Below, piece by piece: positions 19,209-28,051 of a stretch of 64,000 nucleotides of DNA (position 1 is the stretch's first letter; each line of letters begins with the position of its first letter). This stretch comes from Albidovulum sp. (lineage in GTDB: Bacteria; Pseudomonadota; Alphaproteobacteria; Rhodobacterales; Rhodobacteraceae). The DNA lies in NCBI GenBank assembly GCA_028823855.1, contig JAPPFL010000038.1, positions 62,001 to 126,000 of the forward strand, written 5' to 3'. Under the pieces are notes generated by a model. The model had not been told where the DNA came from, made no database searches, and saw only the letters and a program-made list of their open reading frames with translations. Both the position numbers and the translations under genes were made by a program.

Positions 19209-20138
19209 ATGCCTATCAATATACCCGAAACGCTTCCGGCATATCAGGTGCTGCAAGATGAAGGCGTGATGGTCATGTCGACCGAGAAAGCATCGCGCCA
19301 AGACATCCGTCCACTGAATATCGGCCTGCTGAATCTCATGCCGGAGAAAATAAAGACTGAAACGCAGTTCGCAAGGCTTATCGGGGCCACTCCTCTGCAA
19401 ATCAACCTGACCTTGTTGTCGATGAGTTCGCACAAATCGAAAACGACGTCCGCGGAGCATATGGAAGCCTTTTATGAGCCGTTTGCGGAAGTTAGGCACC
19501 GGAAATACGACGGCCTAATCGTGACTGGCGCTCCTATTGAACATCTTCCCTACGAAGACGTCACATATTGGAGCGAACTATGCGAGCTCTTCGAATGGGC
19601 AGAACACAGCGTGCATTCTCTTTTCGGAATTTGCTGGGGAGGAATGGCGATGCTCTACTACTGGTACGGAATCGAAAAACACATGCTAGCCGAAAAGGCG
19701 TTTGGCTGCTACTCGCTGAACAATTTGGCGCCTTCTTCACCGTATTTACGCGGATTCTCTGATGAATGCGTCATCCCTATCAGCCGTTGGACCGAAGTTA
19801 AGGAAAGCGAAATAGGCCCTGTGCCCGAATTGCGCACCCTGCTAGGATCGGACGCAACAGGACCTTGCCTCGTCGAAGACCGGCGACGCCGGGCGCTGGC
19901 GATCTTTAACCATTTCGAGTACGATAGCGAGACGCTGAATAACGAGTATAGGCGCGATATTCGCAAAGGCGTTCCGATCAAAAAACCTGTAAACTACTAT
20001 CCGAAGAACGATACGGCGCTTCCGCCCCAGAATCGCTGGCGCAGCCATGGTCACCTTCTGTACGGCAACTGGATCAATGAAATCTACCAGACCGCGCCTT
20101 ACGACCCCAAACGGATTGGCGCCGGCAAAACGCTTTGA
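19209..20138 (+). CDS. metA: homoserine O-acyltransferase, probably acetyl-CoA dependent (MetA family)
   Basis: First committed step of methionine synthesis, 309 residues, complete. Family marks: [20 protein letters not shown], catalytic Cys in [11 protein letters not shown], and His/Glu in IFNHFEYDS. In the loop that sets acyl-CoA preference the sequence is [14 protein letters not shown] Glu at this place (position 111 in Bacillus cereus) goes with acetyl-CoA, whereas Escherichia coli has Gly and uses succinyl-CoA. Homoserine O-acetyltransferase is therefore the better call despite the MetA name. It follows the P-loop gene by 19 bases. I looked for a SAM-II riboswitch upstream of that gene and did not find a convincing one. 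Confidence 0.93.
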   Translation: MPINIPETLPAYQVLQDEGVMVMSTEKASRQDIRPLNIGLLNLMPEKIKTETQFARLIGATPLQINLTLLSMSSHKSKTTSAEHMEAFYEPFAEVRHRKYDGLIVTGAPIEHLPYEDVTYWSELCELFEWAEHSVHSLFGICWGGMAMLYYWYGIEKHMLAEKAFGCYSLNNLAPSSPYLRGFSDECVIPISRWTEVKESEIGPVPELRTLLGSDATGPCLVEDRRRRALAIFNHFEYDSETLNNEYRRDIRKGVPIKKPVNYYPKNDTALPPQNRWRSHGHLLYGNWINEIYQTAPYDPKRIGAGKTL

Positions 20139-20178
20139 CTAGATCGCGGAAAACAGAATTCACGGCCGACCGAAGACT

Positions 20179-20799
20179 ATGATGGCCAAGCGAGGATACC
20201 ATCACGGCAACCTTAAACAGGCTCTCATAGACGCGACATTGAAGCTAGTCGAGGAAAGAGGTCCCAACGGTTTTACCATGGCCGAGGCCGCGAAGTTGGC
20301 AGGTGTATCGAGCGCGGCGCCCTATCGCCATTTCCGTTCCAAGGAGGATCTGCTTGAAGAGGTGGCCCTCCAAGGATTTGAGATTTTTGCCGATCTAATG
20401 GAATTCGCCTATAACGGAGGAAAACCGTCACCGCTGTCAGCATTCGAAGCGACCGGCCGCGCCTATCTCGCCTTTGCGCAGAAATATCCCGGCCACTACA
20501 TAACGATGTTTGAATCCGGCATTTCCTTTAACGTAAATTCCGATTTGGCCCATGCCGCCATGCGCGCAAAATCGGTGCTTCATCGAGCCGCCGAGGCTTT
20601 GATTTCTCGTATTCCACCTAGCAAGAAGCCGCCTTCTGCCATGGTAAGCGATCACATCTGGGCGATGAGCCACGGAGTAGTCGAGCTATATACCAGAGGC
20701 GAGCCGGGCAACCGATCAATTTACTCCGCGGAAAACCTACTCGAAACCGGTATCGGAATCTACTTGCGCGGGCTAGGCCTCATTGAACCCGACAACTGA
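20179..20799 (+). CDS. TetR/AcrR-family transcriptional regulator
   Basis: 206 residues. The N-terminal TetR_N helix-turn-helix is typical: LIDATLKLVEERGPNGFTMA then AAKLAGVSSAAPYRHFRSKE. The C-terminal ligand domain looks like the TetR_C type (WHG), with SHGVVELYTRG near the end. It starts with two consecutive ATG codons. It lies 40 bases after metA on the same strand, so readthrough is possible, but there is no sign that it regulates metA. The ligand is unknown. Confidence 0.88.
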   Translation: MMAKRGYHHGNLKQALIDATLKLVEERGPNGFTMAEAAKLAGVSSAAPYRHFRSKEDLLEEVALQGFEIFADLMEFAYNGGKPSPLSAFEATGRAYLAFAQKYPGHYITMFESGISFNVNSDLAHAAMRAKSVLHRAAEALISRIPPSKKPPSAMVSDHIWAMSHGVVELYTRGEPGNRSIYSAENLLETGIGIYLRGLGLIEPDN

Positions 20800-21545
20800 T
20801 CGAACGCGCTCGGCTATCGAGTCGCTTATAGGCGAACGCGAATCCCTTCATGGATTGTTCACGAATTCAACTTGTTCGATTCTTCACGAAGAAGGCGAGG
20901 ATATTCCCGTCCGGTCGCAATCCCTCTCATGACAAATTTGCTCGAAGGCCAGTGATCCTTATTCTCAAGAAGCGCTCCATGGCTGCCAATCGACTGTTTT
21001 GCCAGACGGAGAAAAAAGAGAGCCGGCGATTCGAACAATGAAACAGAGAATGTCGATTCGATTTCTTCCCGGATCGAAAATCGGTCCTAATGGCGGTAAA
21101 TCACGTCCGATAGCGATACGCAGGCCTGCAATACCGGACGCGATCCAAACGGATAAATTGACGAGCTATCGTAGTAATTCTTGCTCGCTCGGCCATCTAC
21201 AGACCACCGTCGCAATATAGCGGCTGATTTTATCCTTTGAATTTCAAGGCTGTATTGGCGATGCCTTTCCCGGTTCCGTAGAGCCGCCTGCCCATCTCGC
21301 GTTTCAATTAGATGACATGCTCGGCGGAATTGGCTGACGAGCGACCGCTTGGGAAAATCATTTAAGAATATATTCACGACTGTTCCTGAAGCCCTGAAAT
21401 GCAAGATTCTACGCACATGGTCGATTTGGAGTCGGTTTGTTTGGAAAAATGTCTCCTCGAGCGATTCAGATTGACGTTGTTGACGGTAATAGGTAAGCGC
21501 CCGACTTCTCGAAAGAAAATTTTCACGAGGCGATCTTAAACGAAC
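20800..21545. other. 746-base spacer without recognisable gene
   Basis: No frame longer than about 110 codons and none with a familiar protein pattern on either strand. The minus strand at 21087-21416 is open but shows no domain. It may hold decayed sequence plus the promoter of the Rieske oxygenase gene. Confidence 0.35.
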
Positions 21546-22682
21546 ATGAGCGTACCGATTATCAGACTTGGGGAAAACGACTTTCCGTTTACTAGCGATG
21601 CGGCCGAATCGTTTACGCTACCATCAAAATTCTATTTCGGAGCGGATATATTCGAGCGCGAAAAGGATGCGATATTTTACAAATGTTGGTTGTACGCCGG
21701 TCATGCCAGCCAGGTAAGCCGGCCGGGGTCCTACTTGACAACGCGCATCCATGACCAAAACGTTTTCGTGATACGCAATGCCAGCGGCCGACTCAACGGA
21801 TTTTACAATGTTTGCCAGCATCGCGGACATGAACTCGTAAACGGCACCGGACGGACCAATATCATTACGTGCCCCTATCACGCGTGGGCGTACGACTTTG
21901 ACGGCAACCTTCGGAGAGCGCGCAACGCCGAAAACGTTAAAGGATTCGCCGCCCGCGAATTTTCGCTTAAAAGGGTTCGTGTCGAGGAATTTTGTGGAAT
22001 GGTGTTTGTCAATCTCGACAGCGACGCCGTTCCATTCTCGGAGCAAGTACCCGGGCTTGAAGAAGACATTAGAAGATACAGCCCGGAACTTGAGAAATTG
22101 GAATTTGCCCAGCGGGATGCGTATAGCGTCGCCGCGAATTGGAAGGTGCTAATCGACAATTTCCTGGAATGTTATCACTGCGAGACAGCGCACAAGGATT
22201 TTGTAAACCTCGTCGACATGAAGAGTTACAGGTCCAAAATTTGTGGCATTTATTCCCGGCACTGCTCCGGTAAGGCTCGAACAACGGAGAGCACCGCCTA
22301 CAAGTTCGAACAGGGCGATGTTGAATTCGGATATGCGGGCTGGTTCGTCTGGCCGAATTTGACGATTTGGGCGTATCCGGGAGACCCGAACATCTCGACG
22401 CTCCAAATGATTCCCGAAGAAGCGGAACGTACAATCGAATACCAAGACTGGTTTGTACCTGGCGGCAAGCCGACCCGCCAGCTTCGGGATGCTATGGACT
22501 ATCAAAGGTCAATACTTCAGCCGGAAGACATAAGCCTTTGCGAAAAGGTGCAAAAAGGATTGAAATCCAAAGGCTATAACCAAGGCCGCTTCATCGTAGA
22601 CAGCGACCGCTCTGAACTTAGTGAACATGCCGTCCATCACTTTCAGCATTTGGTAGCTCGCGCCCTTGGCGAAGAATGCTAG
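21546..22682 (+). CDS. Rieske non-heme iron oxygenase, alpha subunit
   Basis: 378 residues. The Rieske [2Fe-2S] site is complete: CQHRGHELVNGTG (C-x-H) and CPYHAWAYDFDGN (C-x2-H), about residues 90-120. The mononuclear iron site is seen in LIDNFLECYHCETAHKDF, with the two His and the bridging acidic residue, and the downstream Asp-rich end. Overall type is the GbcA/CntA-like branch that acts on quaternary amines such as glycine betaine or carnitine, but aromatic substrates cannot be excluded. No reductase or beta subunit gene is next to it, so electrons must come from elsewhere. It lies beside the LysR/ABC locus and is separated from it by 1.07 kb of degraded DNA. Confidence 0.88.
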   Translation: MSVPIIRLGENDFPFTSDAAESFTLPSKFYFGADIFEREKDAIFYKCWLYAGHASQVSRPGSYLTTRIHDQNVFVIRNASGRLNGFYNVCQHRGHELVNGTGRTNIITCPYHAWAYDFDGNLRRARNAENVKGFAAREFSLKRVRVEEFCGMVFVNLDSDAVPFSEQVPGLEEDIRRYSPELEKLEFAQRDAYSVAANWKVLIDNFLECYHCETAHKDFVNLVDMKSYRSKICGIYSRHCSGKARTTESTAYKFEQGDVEFGYAGWFVWPNLTIWAYPGDPNISTLQMIPEEAERTIEYQDWFVPGGKPTRQLRDAMDYQRSILQPEDISLCEKVQKGLKSKGYNQGRFIVDSDRSELSEHAVHHFQHLVARALGEEC

Positions 22683-23750
22683 CGCCGAAGTACCTCGCTG
22701 GATTCGTTTCCCGGCCTTTTACCGGTTTCGGAATTTGTAGGCGGTCCATCAAAGCAATAGCTCGGCCTTCTTTCCACTGAATCTAAGGTCCTAAATCCTC
22801 TATCGAATTCCGCATCGGTCGAAAGCTCTCGAAAGGAACCTGGAACGGCGTCGCATTAATGGGTTCGATCGCCGCCCTACTCAGGTGGACATCATGCTTG
22901 CTCCATTCGGAGATTCGCAGCCTGGTGCAACGGAACCCCCGCGTGGGATGGGAGTCGCGAGACCTACTTCGCCAGTACGCGGGCGATCCTCGATGGGTCG
23001 CGTTTCGCGACCTCAGATGAGCGACGCTAGCCTTCCTGCTGCGAGCCCACGCCGTTCCCAGGCGGTTCGCCTCGGTCGGCGGCAATTGCGCCACCGACCG
23101 GGCGTGACGCAGAACCATGCTCGATTGGTCGAAACGGGTGCAGAAGTCGCAACAGTGCCCAACTGGGAGGCTCCGGGCGAAATCGCTCTTCATGAAATGG
23201 CGCGCGCTTCGCAATCTTGACAATGCCTTGCCGACAAGAGCGTCAGGCTACGCGCACTCCCTAGCGCGGAATAGCCGGTTCTCGGTCAAACCGGGAATGT
23301 GCGAGTTGCCGGCCGAAGAATTCGCTACGACGCGGCGCGGTCCGAAATTTGGCGCATGCTACCTAGCGCGACGATTCCGCCGCATCGGCTCTCGGCCGTT
23401 TTCTGCCGGAATCCCGCAATTTCTAAAGCCCGCTTTTGTGCGAAAGCCGTTCCATGGTCGTTTCCAGGACCGCGAAGGACGGCGATTTCTACTTGCAACC
23501 GCGACCCCGATTGCCCTCGCCGATGTCGCCGGGATTCAAATTGTCCGCTTTGGACCAATCGCGCATCCGCTCTTGCACTGCGCAAAAATCAAACTCGCCG
23601 AAGTTCAGATACGCTCTATTCGACCCTCACGTCAGGCAAATGACAAGATACCGAATCTTTCGGCTAAACGGTTTAGATCGCGAATTGGGAATCTGTTGCA
23701 GGCAGAGTCGAGTGAATTCTGCGTATCGGGCATCCCGAGTCGGCCGTACT
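22683..23750. other. 1.07-kb region with only broken frames, probably decayed
   Basis: Between the Rieske gene and the LysR gene. Frames on both strands are interrupted and shifted, with no ATG/ribosome-binding-site pair that continues for long. Some minus-strand stretches (for example near 23050-23250) look protein-like but are not assignable. A former reductase or transporter gene is possible, but I have no motif to prove it. Confidence 0.35.
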
Positions 23751-24683
23751 TCATTTGCTAGTCGAAGACAGCAGAGCAACCATCCAGTCGTGGAAGGGGC
23801 TGTTGGCATCGCGGACATGGCGAACAGCACGCACCGGGAAGGAAGTACCGGGCAACGGAAGGGCGACGAAATCCAGATTGAAACGAGTCGCATGCCCTTC
23901 GGCGACGCGCCGTGGCAGCGTCGCAACGAGCTCCGACTGTTCCAGAAGCGTTAGGGCCGGAAAGAAGAGCGGGACGGTAGCGTGAACATTTCGATACAGG
24001 CCATGGGTTTGCAGGGCGTGGTCGACCACGCCTTTCGATTCTCCCGACGGCAAAATCAGCAAATGAAGTGCTTCGGCATACCTCTCCAATGTTACCTCTC
24101 CAATGAACAGAGGATGGCCGCGCTTTCCAACCACGACGTAGTCCTCGGTATAGAGATCTTCGTAGACGAACTGCGCTTGCGAATTGCTGAATGGCAAAGT
24201 CTCGAAATAGCCAAGAGCCAGATCTATTTGGCTATTCGCCAGCCCGGCTAGCGCTTCGCCGCTAGACAAGGTGAGGGTTTCGACCCGAATGTTTCGGTGG
24301 AACCGGGACGTTCCCGAAATCAATTGCGGCAGAATCGTAGCAAGCTCGTAGTCGTATGCTGCGATTCGAGCGGTGACTTCGCTGCTTTCCGGATCGAATT
24401 CCGACGGCTCCTCCAGCGTCTCGGAAATAAGGCGAACGATTCGCCTGACTTTCGGTTCCAGCTCCCGCGCCAGCGCCGTTGGCTCGACCCCGTAAGCGCT
24501 CCTTAGAAACAACGGATCGCCGTACAGCCTGCGCAGTCTTCCCAAGGCATGGCTGACGGCAGGCTGAGAGAGCCCTATCTCATTTGCGGCTAGCGTCGCT
24601 TTCCTATGCCGCATGACGGCGAGAAATACGATCAGAAGAGTGCCATCGACGAGCCGAAGTTTAATTTTATGAATATCTTTCAT
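23751..24683 (-). CDS. LysR-family transcriptional regulator
   Basis: 310 residues. The N-terminal winged helix-turn-helix is typical: TLLIVFLAVMRHRKATLAAN followed by IGLSQPAVSHALGRLRRLYG and DPLFLRSAYGVEPT. The C-terminal half is a LysR substrate-binding domain. The helix-turn-helix resembles the NodD-like branch. It is divergently oriented to the ABC transporter operon with 73 bases between the starts, the classic layout for a LysR protein controlling its neighbour. The co-inducer would then be the transported compound or a product of it (inference). Confidence 0.9.
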   Translation of the reverse strand: MKDIHKIKLRLVDGTLLIVFLAVMRHRKATLAANEIGLSQPAVSHALGRLRRLYGDPLFLRSAYGVEPTALARELEPKVRRIVRLISETLEEPSEFDPESSEVTARIAAYDYELATILPQLISGTSRFHRNIRVETLTLSSGEALAGLANSQIDLALGYFETLPFSNSQAQFVYEDLYTEDYVVVGKRGHPLFIGEVTLERYAEALHLLILPSGESKGVVDHALQTHGLYRNVHATVPLFFPALTLLEQSELVATLPRRVAEGHATRFNLDFVALPLPGTSFPVRAVRHVRDANSPFHDWMVALLSSTSK

Positions 24684-24756
24684 TTAGATTATTCATTAGA
24701 TCAAATCGGGACAAATGGATAGTAAATTCGGAGGAACAATCCGAAAGGACGATGAA
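24684..24756. promoter_or_regulatory. shared control region of the LysR gene and the ABC operon
   Basis: AT-rich 73-base divergent spacer. Just inside the LysR gene end a direct repeat, CATTTAGAT then CATTAGAT, spaced by four bases, lies at the start of the spacer and could be part of a LysR-type site. AAGGA precedes the ATG at 24757 and fixes the start of the binding protein gene. Confidence 0.4.
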
Positions 24757-25962
24757 ATGATCAAAAAAAGAGCCTTGGCCGCCCTCGCGGCAGTCTTCGT
24801 CGGAACGGCGGCGCATGCGGAATGCGCGTTCGAGAACGAGATAGAGATCAGGATGCTTTCGGCCAGCTTTCCCGCGTGGGTCGGCGTAACTGATGCCATG
24901 AAAGAATGCGGGAACGTTGAAGCGGAACTCAACAACGAGTTTCTTGAAAAAATGCAGGAGGGTTTTGCCGCCTTTCCGCCACTGTACCACATCGGAGGAC
25001 TCTATGGCACGGCAATTGTTCCTCTCATGGACGCAAACCTCATCCGGCCGTTAGACGACCTGGTTGAAAAATACGGGCAGAACCTGAATACAAACCAGCT
25101 GATCAAGGTCGACGGAAAGACCATGGCTATCGCCATGATGGTCAACGCTCAGCACCTCATGTACCGCGAGGATATTCTAGACGAACTCGGCATTCCCGTT
25201 CCTTCGACCTATGTCGAGCTATTTGATGCGGCCGAAAAAATACAGGCTTCTGGCAAGGTCGACTATGTATTCGGCGGCAATTTCCGGACGGCCTGGCTAG
25301 AATTCGTAAACATGTATCTAGGTTACGGCGGATCGTTTTTCGATGCCGAATGGAAGCCGACGATCAATAACGAACAAGGCGTCGCTTCGCTCGAGACGCT
25401 CAAGCGCCTTACCAAACACATGGACCCGGAGTTCCTTGCCAGCGACACGACCTACACGGCCCAGCAGCTGCAAAAAAGGAAAATCGCAATGGCCACGCTT
25501 TGGGCTTCGCGCGCGCAGGCCATGGACGACCCCGACGAATCAGAGGTCGTCGGACTGGTCAAGCCAGCATCTGCTCTCGCTCCTGAAGCGGGAATGATTC
25601 CGGCGGCGACGCTCTGGTGGGACGGAATCGTGATCGCGTCGGGAATATCCGACGAAGAAGCGGATGCGGCTTTCCGCGTTGCGATGGAAGGACTTGACAC
25701 TGAAATGGCCTTGGCAAATCCGGGCGCGGCGATTTGGCTAATTAAAGGCTACGAGCCAGGCAAATACGCCGACGGCGCAATTGCAACTGTGGCGAACGGG
25801 GCAAGGCCCTATCCCGCGAGTTCGCAAATGGGACTGATGCAATCCGCAATCGCCGGCAATATTTTCGACTACCTGAGAGGCGAAAAAGATGCCCCTACCG
25901 CGCTCGCGGATATGGAGTCGGACTATATCGTCTCCGCTAGGGAAGCGGGATTCATCAACTAA
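24757..25962 (+). CDS. ABC transporter substrate-binding protein (sugar type)
   Basis: Periplasmic solute-binding protein of 401 residues, MalE/extracellular binding protein family 1. The first 20 residues are a Sec signal peptide (MIKKRALAALAAVFVGTAAHA) with a probable cut after AHA. The typical core sequence is seen in IPVPSTYVELFDAAEKIQASG and ATLWASRAQAMDDPDESEVVG. The upstream ATG at 24757 is preferred over an earlier in-frame TGG/ATG extension because AAGGA fits it and the signal peptide then starts correctly. First gene of the operon with a SnoaL-like gene and two permeases. The substrate is unknown. The general type points to a sugar, polyol or similar compound. Confidence 0.9.
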   Translation: MIKKRALAALAAVFVGTAAHAECAFENEIEIRMLSASFPAWVGVTDAMKECGNVEAELNNEFLEKMQEGFAAFPPLYHIGGLYGTAIVPLMDANLIRPLDDLVEKYGQNLNTNQLIKVDGKTMAIAMMVNAQHLMYREDILDELGIPVPSTYVELFDAAEKIQASGKVDYVFGGNFRTAWLEFVNMYLGYGGSFFDAEWKPTINNEQGVASLETLKRLTKHMDPEFLASDTTYTAQQLQKRKIAMATLWASRAQAMDDPDESEVVGLVKPASALAPEAGMIPAATLWWDGIVIASGISDEEADAAFRVAMEGLDTEMALANPGAAIWLIKGYEPGKYADGAIATVANGARPYPASSQMGLMQSAIAGNIFDYLRGEKDAPTALADMESDYIVSAREAGFIN

Positions 25963-26033
25963 CCAAGGCTCGTCATTGCCGAGGCGGAAGCGGCGGCTAG
26001 CAGCGCGCCGCTTCTTTCGCAACGCAGGATAAA

Positions 26034-27023
26034 ATGGATATCCAATCAGCTAAGGAAATTGCCTGGGGCATGGCAACGACGCTGCGGCCGGATATGTCCC
26101 GGCTGTCCGAGGACCTGCTCTTCTACGGACCTGCGCCAATTGAGTTCGCGGGCGGCGGCGAGGAGACGGACAAACTGATCCTCGAACCGCTGCGCCGCGC
26201 AATGCCCCGAGCGCGGAAACGCCCATACATTTTTCTCGGCAGCGAATACGGAGGTTCGATCTGGATCGCGACTACCGGCAACATTGAAGGCGAGATGGAA
26301 GCGTCGTGGCTGGGTATTCCCGCCGGCCAGGGATTGCGGAAGCTTAGGTTCGGCGAATTCTACCGGGTGGACGGAGAGCGCATAGTCGAAATACGATGCC
26401 TGTTCGACATTCCGGGGCTGGCTGCTCAGGCGGGTATCGAAATGCTGCCGAAATTCGAGGGCCTAGCTCATATACCGAAGGGCCCAAAAGACGGCGAAGC
26501 CGTGATCAGAATGCCGCAGGACCCCGCTGAATCGGACAAAACCAGATTGCTGGTAACTGAAATGATAACCAACGGATGCAATCGGCTGAACGGCTCCGAT
26601 CTCCGATCGCAGCGACTAGAACGCTTTTGGACAGACGACATGGCCTGGCACGGTCCCTGGGGAATTGGGTCGAGCTACGGAATTGATCAATTCTACCGGT
26701 TCGCGCAGAGCCCTTCAGTGAAGTCTTTTCCGGGCCGCCGCGGAAGCTGGCCCAAGCTGGCATTCCCCGCCGAAGGGCCGACAGCGGCGTTTACAGGATG
26801 GCCGGGATTGATCGGGGAGTTCACTGGCGAACCGTTCCGCGGCATTGAACCGACCTACGGCCCGATCGGTCAGACGGTCATGGACTTCTACTTCCGGCGG
26901 GGCGACAGGCTGGCAGAAAATTGGGTGCTCATCGATCTTGTGAAATTTGCTTCCGATTGCGGAGTCGACCTAATGTCAAAGCTTCGCGACGGCTCCTATA
27001 AGTCTCTAGAGAGGAATTGCTGA
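26034..27023 (+). CDS. SnoaL-like (NTF2-fold) protein with two domains
   Basis: 329 residues. It reads as two consecutive NTF2/SnoaL-like alpha-beta barrels, one at about 1-140 (with FGEFYRVDGERIVEIRCLFD) and one at about 170-325 (with MDFYFRRGDRLAENWVLIDL). SnoaL proteins are polyketide cyclase-like, and related proteins serve as isomerases or hydratases. AGGA lies before the ATG. It sits between the binding protein and the first permease, so it is probably an enzyme acting on the imported compound. Catalytic residues cannot be assigned by eye. This placement inside an ABC operon recurs in Proteobacteria, but the reaction is not known to me. Confidence 0.78.
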   Translation: MDIQSAKEIAWGMATTLRPDMSRLSEDLLFYGPAPIEFAGGGEETDKLILEPLRRAMPRARKRPYIFLGSEYGGSIWIATTGNIEGEMEASWLGIPAGQGLRKLRFGEFYRVDGERIVEIRCLFDIPGLAAQAGIEMLPKFEGLAHIPKGPKDGEAVIRMPQDPAESDKTRLLVTEMITNGCNRLNGSDLRSQRLERFWTDDMAWHGPWGIGSSYGIDQFYRFAQSPSVKSFPGRRGSWPKLAFPAEGPTAAFTGWPGLIGEFTGEPFRGIEPTYGPIGQTVMDFYFRRGDRLAENWVLIDLVKFASDCGVDLMSKLRDGSYKSLERNC

Positions 27024-27069
27024 CATCAGGGCCAGGACGTTTGCATGGTTTGTAGGGCCGTCCGTTGCG

Positions 27070-28050
27070 GTGATGCTAATATTTATCGCCGCGCCGCTGC
27101 TTCTTGTCCTAATCAATAGTTTTTACGTAACCGCTTCGAAATTCGAAACCGTCGAGACGGAATCCTGCACGCCGGGAATCGCCGGCGAAATCTGCGTCAC
27201 CGAACTGCGAACGCGGCCGCTATTGGACGAAGACGATAAAGTTATCCGGCAAACTAGGTACGTCGGCCTACAGAGCTATCGCAATGTACTTGAGCTCGAA
27301 AAGGCCGCCGGATTTCTCATTAACAATGACTTTCGATCAATACTTACGATAGATTTCTGGAAAGCGCTCCGGTTTACGTTAACTTTCACCTTCATTACGC
27401 TTCCTATAATGCTCGCAGCCGGTCTAGGAATCGCACTGGCCGTGAACATGGTATCAGAACGCTTTCGCGGCCAGATCATCTTCGTTTCGCTGCTCCCACT
27501 AATTATCACGCCCGTGATCGGCGCACTTTCCATCCGCTGGCTATTTATCGGCGACGGAATTTTGACCGCGGCTCTTGAAATGATTCTTGAGCGAGATATC
27601 GCAATGTTCGCCCAGGCCTGGACAGTCGAAGTCCTGATTCTCTTCTACCGTGTATGGCACATCGTTCCATTCGCCTTTGTTGTGCTCTACGCGGGATTGC
27701 AGACGCTGAACCGGGACACCTTGGAAAGCGCAATAATTGACGGTGCTTCCCGCTGGGAAAGGGTGCGATACGTCGTAGTGCCGTATTTGATGCCGCTGAT
27801 TGTCTTCTTGACGGTTATCCATCTGATGGACAGCTACCGTGTCTTCGAAGAAATTGTCGGCCTCGGCGCCGAAAGCCACGTAATTTCGCTGCAGTGGATT
27901 ACCTACGATTATCTGCGTCCCGACGATGCCGGGAACAGAGCGATCAGTCGCGCTTCGGCTAGCGCAATGCTTACAATGGTTGGAATCGTATTCATTCTGG
28001 CCCTGCCGCTTCGCCAGACCTGGCGGGACTACCATCCGAGAAGGAAGTGA
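27070..28050 (+). CDS. ABC transporter permease, MalF/UgpA type (start uncertain)
   Basis: Inner-membrane permease of about 326 residues. Hydrophobic segments alternate with loops. The EAA loop that docks the ATPase is ESAIIDGASRWERVRYVVVP, followed by YLMPLIVFLTVIH. A large periplasmic loop (about residues 18-70) contains ETESCTPGIAGEICVTELRT, with two cysteines. The frame stays open upstream to the previous stop and reads ARTFAWFVGPSVAV before the GTG/ATG at 27070-27075, which completes the first membrane helix. The only in-frame codons there are ATC or ATT near 27016-27025, so either a rare start codon is used or the first helix is short. Confidence 0.88.
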   Translation: MMLIFIAAPLLLVLINSFYVTASKFETVETESCTPGIAGEICVTELRTRPLLDEDDKVIRQTRYVGLQSYRNVLELEKAAGFLINNDFRSILTIDFWKALRFTLTFTFITLPIMLAAGLGIALAVNMVSERFRGQIIFVSLLPLIITPVIGALSIRWLFIGDGILTAALEMILERDIAMFAQAWTVEVLILFYRVWHIVPFAFVVLYAGLQTLNRDTLESAIIDGASRWERVRYVVVPYLMPLIVFLTVIHLMDSYRVFEEIVGLGAESHVISLQWITYDYLRPDDAGNRAISRASASAMLTMVGIVFILALPLRQTWRDYHPRRK

Positions 28051-28051
28051 A

